This document shows positions 60,661 through 64,000 of a stretch of 64,000 bases of DNA, piece by piece. The stretch's first letter is position 1. Each line of letters begins with the position of its first letter. The notes under the pieces are model-generated. The model did no database searches and was not told the origin of the DNA. It saw only the letters and a list, made by a program, of their open reading frames with translations. Position numbers and translations under genes: made by a program. Location of the stretch: positions 62,001-126,000 of the forward strand of contig NZ_PYCN01000015.1 of NCBI RefSeq assembly GCF_003062295.1, written 5' to 3'. The DNA comes from Bradyrhizobium algeriense (GTDB taxonomy: Bacteria; Pseudomonadota; Alphaproteobacteria; Rhizobiales; Xanthobacteraceae).

Positions 60661-61644
60661 ATGTCTCTTTCACGTCGCCGCTTCCTTGCCGCCAGCGCAG
60701 CCGTGCCGCTGTTCGCGCCGTCGCTCGCGCTTGCCCAGGCCAAGGAATTTCGCCTCGGCCTCATCACGCCCAATGGCCATTCCTGGAACAAGGCGGCGCT
60801 GAAGCTCGGCGACGACCTCAAGGCGGCCACCAACGGCCGCCTGACCATGACGGTGTTTCACTCCGGCCAGCTCGGCAACGAGCCGGCGATGATGCAGCAA
60901 TTGCAGTCCGGCGCGCTCGACATGGGCTTCATTCAGGCGGCCGAGCTCGGCTCGCGCGTGCCGCACATCGCGGCGATCAACGCACCCTACATCGTGCGCT
61001 CGACGCCGTCGGTCGCGAAATTCGTCCGCCATCCGGCGGCGATCAAGCTGTTCGAGGTGCTGCCGCAGGAAACCGGAACGATTGGATTGGGCTGGGGCAT
61101 CACCGGCATGCGCGCCATCTTCTCGGCGAAGGATTTGACCGGTCTCGCCGACATCAAGGGGATGAAGCTGCGCATCAACCCGACGCCGGTCTATCGCGAT
61201 TTCTATTCCTCGCTCGGCGCCGCGCCGACGCCGATCCCGACGCCCCAGGTGTTCGACGCCATGGCGAACGGCCAGGTCGACGGCCTCGAGGCGGATCTGG
61301 AGTTCTCCTGGAACCAGCGCTTCGACAAGGTTGCGAAAGTCATCCTGCAGATGAATGCCGTCTTCATGCCGATGGCGGCGGTCGTCTCCGGCCGTGTCTG
61401 GCAGTCGTTGCCGGCGGCCGATAGGGAGCTGATCACCAAGACCGTCAAATCCACGCTCGACGCGCAGATCGACGAACTGGCCGGCAATGAGCCCAAGCTG
61501 ATCGAGAATTTCAAGAACGCGCCGATCCCGATCCGTCAGGTCCCGGCCGGCGATACCGAGGCCGTCATCGCCGAATTCGACAAGATCTGGCTGCCCAAGG
61601 CGCCCGTCCTTGCCGAGCTGCGAAAGATCGGCGCGACGCTCTGA
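60661..61644 (+). CDS. TRAP transporter solute-binding protein (DctP family) 2
   Basis: A 327-residue periplasmic binding protein; AAGGAG stands about 8-10 bases before the ATG. The signal SLSRRRFLAASAAVPLF is twin-arginine-like. The fold shows LGLITPNGHSWNKAALKLGD, GMKLRINPTPVYRDFYSSL with the ligand-binding Arg, and ANGQVDGLEADLEF. It is 26 bp after dctM, so this is the likely dedicated partner. The DctP at 56805 differs clearly and could bind another ligand or serve another permease. Confidence 0.89.
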   Translation: MSLSRRRFLAASAAVPLFAPSLALAQAKEFRLGLITPNGHSWNKAALKLGDDLKAATNGRLTMTVFHSGQLGNEPAMMQQLQSGALDMGFIQAAELGSRVPHIAAINAPYIVRSTPSVAKFVRHPAAIKLFEVLPQETGTIGLGWGITGMRAIFSAKDLTGLADIKGMKLRINPTPVYRDFYSSLGAAPTPIPTPQVFDAMANGQVDGLEADLEFSWNQRFDKVAKVILQMNAVFMPMAAVVSGRVWQSLPAADRELITKTVKSTLDAQIDELAGNEPKLIENFKNAPIPIRQVPAGDTEAVIAEFDKIWLPKAPVLAELRKIGATL

Positions 61645-61718
61645 TCCCACCCATCGCTTCCAAGCCAAAGCCCGGCGGATGTGACAATCCGCCGGAAAAT
61701 TCCAATCGGAGCCAAACA

Positions 61719-62645
61719 ATGAGCCCACGCATTTCCTGGGAAGGCGTCTTCCCGGCCGTTACCACGCAATTCAATGACGACCTGTCGCTCAATATCGATG
61801 CAACCGCAAAGGTCATGGACGGCCTGATCCGCGACGGCGTTTCCGGATTGATCGTCTGCGGGTCCGTCGGCGAGAACACCTCGCTGGAGCGCAAGGAAAA
61901 GATCGCCATCATGGAGACGGGCAAGTCTGTCGCTGCCGGCCGTGTCCCCGTACTGTGCGGCATTGCCGAGTTCACGACCGCCTTTGCCGTCGAGACCGCC
62001 AAGGAAGCGGCGCGGGTCGGCATCGACGGTGTGATGGTGATGCCGGCGCTGGTCTATTCGTCCAAGCCGCACGAGACCGCCGCGCATTTCCGTTCGGTTG
62101 CCAGCGCGACCGATCTGCCGGTCATGCTCTACAACAATCCGCCGATCTACAAGAACGACGTCACGCCGGATATTCTCGCCACCCTCGCCGACGTCGAGAC
62201 GGTGGTGTGCTTCAAGGACTCCTCCGGCGACACGCGGCGCTTCATCGACACCCGCAACATGGTCGGTGATCGTTTTGTGCTGTTCGCCGGCCTCGACGAC
62301 GTCATTGTCGAGAGTGTGGCGATGGGCGCCGTCGGCTGGGTTTCGGGCATGTCGAATGCCTTCCCGCGCGAGGGCGAGACCTTGTTCCGTCTCGCCAAAG
62401 CGGGGCGCTATGCCGAGGCGATGCCGCTCTACGAATGGTTCATGCCGTTATTGCACCTCGACGCCCGGCCGGACCTCGTCCAGTGCATCAAGCTTTGCGA
62501 GCACATCATGGGCCGCGGCACCGCGCTGACCCGTCCGCCGCGCCTTGCGCTGCTGCCGCACGAGAAGGCAGAGGTCGAGGCGATGATGGCGAAAGCGCTG
62601 AAGAGCAGGCCATCGCTCCCGAATGTCGGATTGAAGGCCGCGTAG
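61719..62645 (+). CDS. Dihydrodipicolinate synthase/N-acetylneuraminate lyase family aldolase
   Basis: A 308-residue TIM-barrel class I aldolase. The pyruvate-binding loop GSVGENTSLERKEK, the Schiff-base Tyr region VMLYNNPPIYKN and the catalytic-Lys motif CFKDSSGDTRRFID are all visible. The housekeeping DapA has a different context; here it is 75 bp downstream of a TRAP binding protein, so a catabolic aldolase for a 2-keto-3-deoxy acid, or hydroxyproline-type intermediate, is more likely than lysine synthesis. Last gene of the GntR-controlled cluster. Convergent with HMG-CoA lyase, 5 bp apart. Confidence 0.86.
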   Translation: MSPRISWEGVFPAVTTQFNDDLSLNIDATAKVMDGLIRDGVSGLIVCGSVGENTSLERKEKIAIMETGKSVAAGRVPVLCGIAEFTTAFAVETAKEAARVGIDGVMVMPALVYSSKPHETAAHFRSVASATDLPVMLYNNPPIYKNDVTPDILATLADVETVVCFKDSSGDTRRFIDTRNMVGDRFVLFAGLDDVIVESVAMGAVGWVSGMSNAFPREGETLFRLAKAGRYAEAMPLYEWFMPLLHLDARPDLVQCIKLCEHIMGRGTALTRPPRLALLPHEKAEVEAMMAKALKSRPSLPNVGLKAA

Positions 62646-62650
62646 GCGAC

Positions 62651-63559
62651 CTACTTCGCGGCGCGCATCTTCGCGTTCAACGCTGTTGCCACGCGGCTGA
62701 CCGGCGGACGGCCGATCAGCCCGCTCACGACATTGGTCGCCGCGACTAGCTTCGGCATATCGACGCCGGTCGCAATGCCCATGCCTTCGAGCATGTAGAC
62801 CACGTCCTCGGTTGCGACATTGCCCGTCGCCCCGGGGGCATAGGGGCAACCGCCGAGGCCGCCGGCGGCGGAATCGATTACGCGGCAGCCCTCCTCCATC
62901 CCGGCATAGAGATTGGCCAGCGCCTGGCCGTACGTGTCATGGAAATGCATCGCCAGATTGGCCATCGGCACATGGCCGGCCACCGCGCGCAACAGTTGCC
63001 GCGCCTTCAACGGTGTGCCGACGCCGATAGTGTCACCGAGCGAGATTTCGTAACAGCCGAGGTCCCACAGCACTTTTGCGACATCGACTACCGCCTGCGG
63101 CTTGATCTCGCCCTCATAGGGGCAGCCGAGCACGGTGGAGATGTAGCCGCGCACCCGCACCCCGTCCGCCTTGGCGCGGGCGAGCACCGGCTTGAACCGG
63201 TCGATCGATTCCGCGATCGAGCAATTGATATTGGCACGCGAAAAGCTTTCCGACGCCGCGGCGAACACCGCAATCAGTTTGGCGCCGGCGGCCTGCGACG
63301 CCTCGTAACCTTTCTCGTTGGGCACCAGCACCGGCAGCTCGCAATTCGCGTGATGGCTGACGCCGCGCAGCACCTCGGCCGATCCGACCATCTGCGGGAT
63401 TGCCTTGGGAGAGACGAAGGCGCCGACCTCGACAGTGTGGAGACCCGCACCGATCAACGCCTCGATGAAGGCGATCCGGTCGGCAACGCTGATCGGGGTC
63501 TTTTCGTTCTGCAGCCCGTCGCGCGGGCCGACTTCGACGATATGGACGCGACCGCTCAT
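62651..63559 (-). CDS. Hydroxymethylglutaryl-CoA lyase
   Basis: A 302-residue enzyme that splits HMG-CoA to acetoacetate and acetyl-CoA in leucine breakdown. The N-terminal VGPRDGLQNEKT, the metal site in MHFHDTYGQALANLYAG and the C-terminal signature GGLGGCPYAPGATGN (catalytic Cys) are all present. Its start overlaps the stop of the carboxylase biotin-subunit gene (ATGA), as in leucine/isovalerate gene clusters. Length and motifs are normal. Confidence 0.91.
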   Translation of the reverse strand: MSGRVHIVEVGPRDGLQNEKTPISVADRIAFIEALIGAGLHTVEVGAFVSPKAIPQMVGSAEVLRGVSHHANCELPVLVPNEKGYEASQAAGAKLIAVFAAASESFSRANINCSIAESIDRFKPVLARAKADGVRVRGYISTVLGCPYEGEIKPQAVVDVAKVLWDLGCYEISLGDTIGVGTPLKARQLLRAVAGHVPMANLAMHFHDTYGQALANLYAGMEEGCRVIDSAAGGLGGCPYAPGATGNVATEDVVYMLEGMGIATGVDMPKLVAATNVVSGLIGRPPVSRVATALNAKMRAAK

Positions 63560-64000
63560 GACGCCGCCGCAGGCTCAACTTCGGCAAGTTCGACGCCTTC
63601 GCTGACGATATCGCCGACCTTGCACTTGATCTTCTTCAGCACGCCCGCAAAGGGCGCACGCAGGGTTTGCTCCATCTTCATGACTTCAAGCGTCAGGATC
63701 GCCGCGCCCTTCTCCAGCGTCGCGCCCTCCTCGGCCAGCAGCGCCACCACGGTGCCCGGCAAGGGCGCCACGATCTTGTCCTCGCCGACCTGCTCCTCGG
63801 TCTCGCCGCCGAACGGATCGACCCAATGCAGGTCGAAGCGGCCGTGGCGGGTGCGCAAGTAAAGCTCATGAGCCTCGATCACGGCGACGACGCGCGATTT
63901 CATGCCGTCGAGAACAAGGTCGAAGCCGCCGCCATCGGCCGGCGACGTCGTAAAAACGAAATCGTGCTTGCCTATGGTCAGCGTCGACGGTCCGTTGCCA
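63556..64000 (-). CDS. Biotin-carboxyl carrier end of an acyl-CoA carboxylase alpha subunit, partial
   Basis: The last 147 codons of a minus-strand gene; its 5' part is beyond the window. The biotinoyl domain shows the biotin attachment site EVMKMEQTLRAPFAG (lysine) and APLPGTVVALLAEEGATLEK. Upstream is a linker with HWVDPFGGETEEQVGED. The neighbour HMG-CoA lyase (4-bp overlap) suggests methylcrotonyl-CoA carboxylase; acetyl/propionyl-CoA carboxylase remains possible because the biotin-carboxylase part is outside the window. Confidence 0.86.
   Translation of the reverse strand, partial: GNGPSTLTIGKHDFVFTTSPADGGGFDLVLDGMKSRVVAVIEAHELYLRTRHGRFDLHWVDPFGGETEEQVGEDKIVAPLPGTVVALLAEEGATLEKGAAILTLEVMKMEQTLRAPFAGVLKKIKCKVGDIVSEGVELAEVEPAAAS

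Overview
The window reads as a chromosomal segment of a Bradyrhizobium-like alphaproteobacterium (Nitrobacteraceae). The evidence is the high GC content and dense coding, an aapJQMP-type general amino-acid ABC transporter, an alpha-2-macroglobulin/pbpC pair, a Tad/Cpa pilus cluster, DUF3551, MxKDx and DUF6481 small proteins, H-NS-type proteins with a SETWAGRG core, and several palindromic intergenic repeat families of the kind common in this group. No rRNA, CRISPR array, complete insertion sequence or prophage was seen. Two tRNA genes are present: Cys(GCA) on the minus strand and Arg(UCU) on the plus strand.

Layout. 1-1.06 kb: a divergent NmrA-like/TetR pair with a clear 9-3-9 palindromic operator. 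1.07-7.8 kb: accessory-looking small genes, tRNA-Cys, a membrane protein with a C-terminal SANT-like DNA-binding motif, an unusual two-gene cassette (LuxI/FeeM-like N-acyltransferase plus PD-(D/E)XK nuclease-like protein, overlapping by GTGA), a coiled-coil protein coupled to a 23-residue membrane peptide, and a DTW-domain tRNA-modification enzyme. 7.8-17 kb: a four-gene RND efflux operon (outer-membrane factor, adaptor, two MdtB/MdtC-like pumps). 17.4-20.8 kb: a divergent cyclopropane-fatty-acid-type lipid operon. 20.9-28.1 kb: sulfur and amino-acid metabolism (cysK, aapJQMP, metC). 28.6-33.8 kb: cpaBCDE and a TadD-like protein, without the pilus motor, platform or pilin genes. 33.9-39.9 kb: a PilZ protein, a Na/Pi cotransporter and a GT39-PAP2-GT2-LAB_N operon that probably decorates lipid A. 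40-47.4 kb: alpha-2-macroglobulin and pbpC.

47.7-56.4 kb is a gene-poor accessory zone after tRNA-Arg. It holds many short secreted or membrane proteins, two H-NS paralogues, a PilZ protein, an rlpA pseudogene, micro-genes with good ribosome binding sites, and several repeats. 56.8-62.6 kb is a TRAP transporter/DapA-like aldolase locus with two substrate-binding proteins and a GntR-type regulator next to a perfect palindrome. 62.7-64 kb is a leucine-degradation-type pair (HMG-CoA lyase and the carboxylase biotin subunit), cut by the window end.

The most interesting candidate system is the acyltransferase/nuclease cassette at 3517-5276. Also notable are a palindromic repeat embedded in frame in pbpC, and 15-bp tandem repeats sharing a CAAGTC core at three unrelated loci (DTW gene, H-NS linker, PilZ leader).
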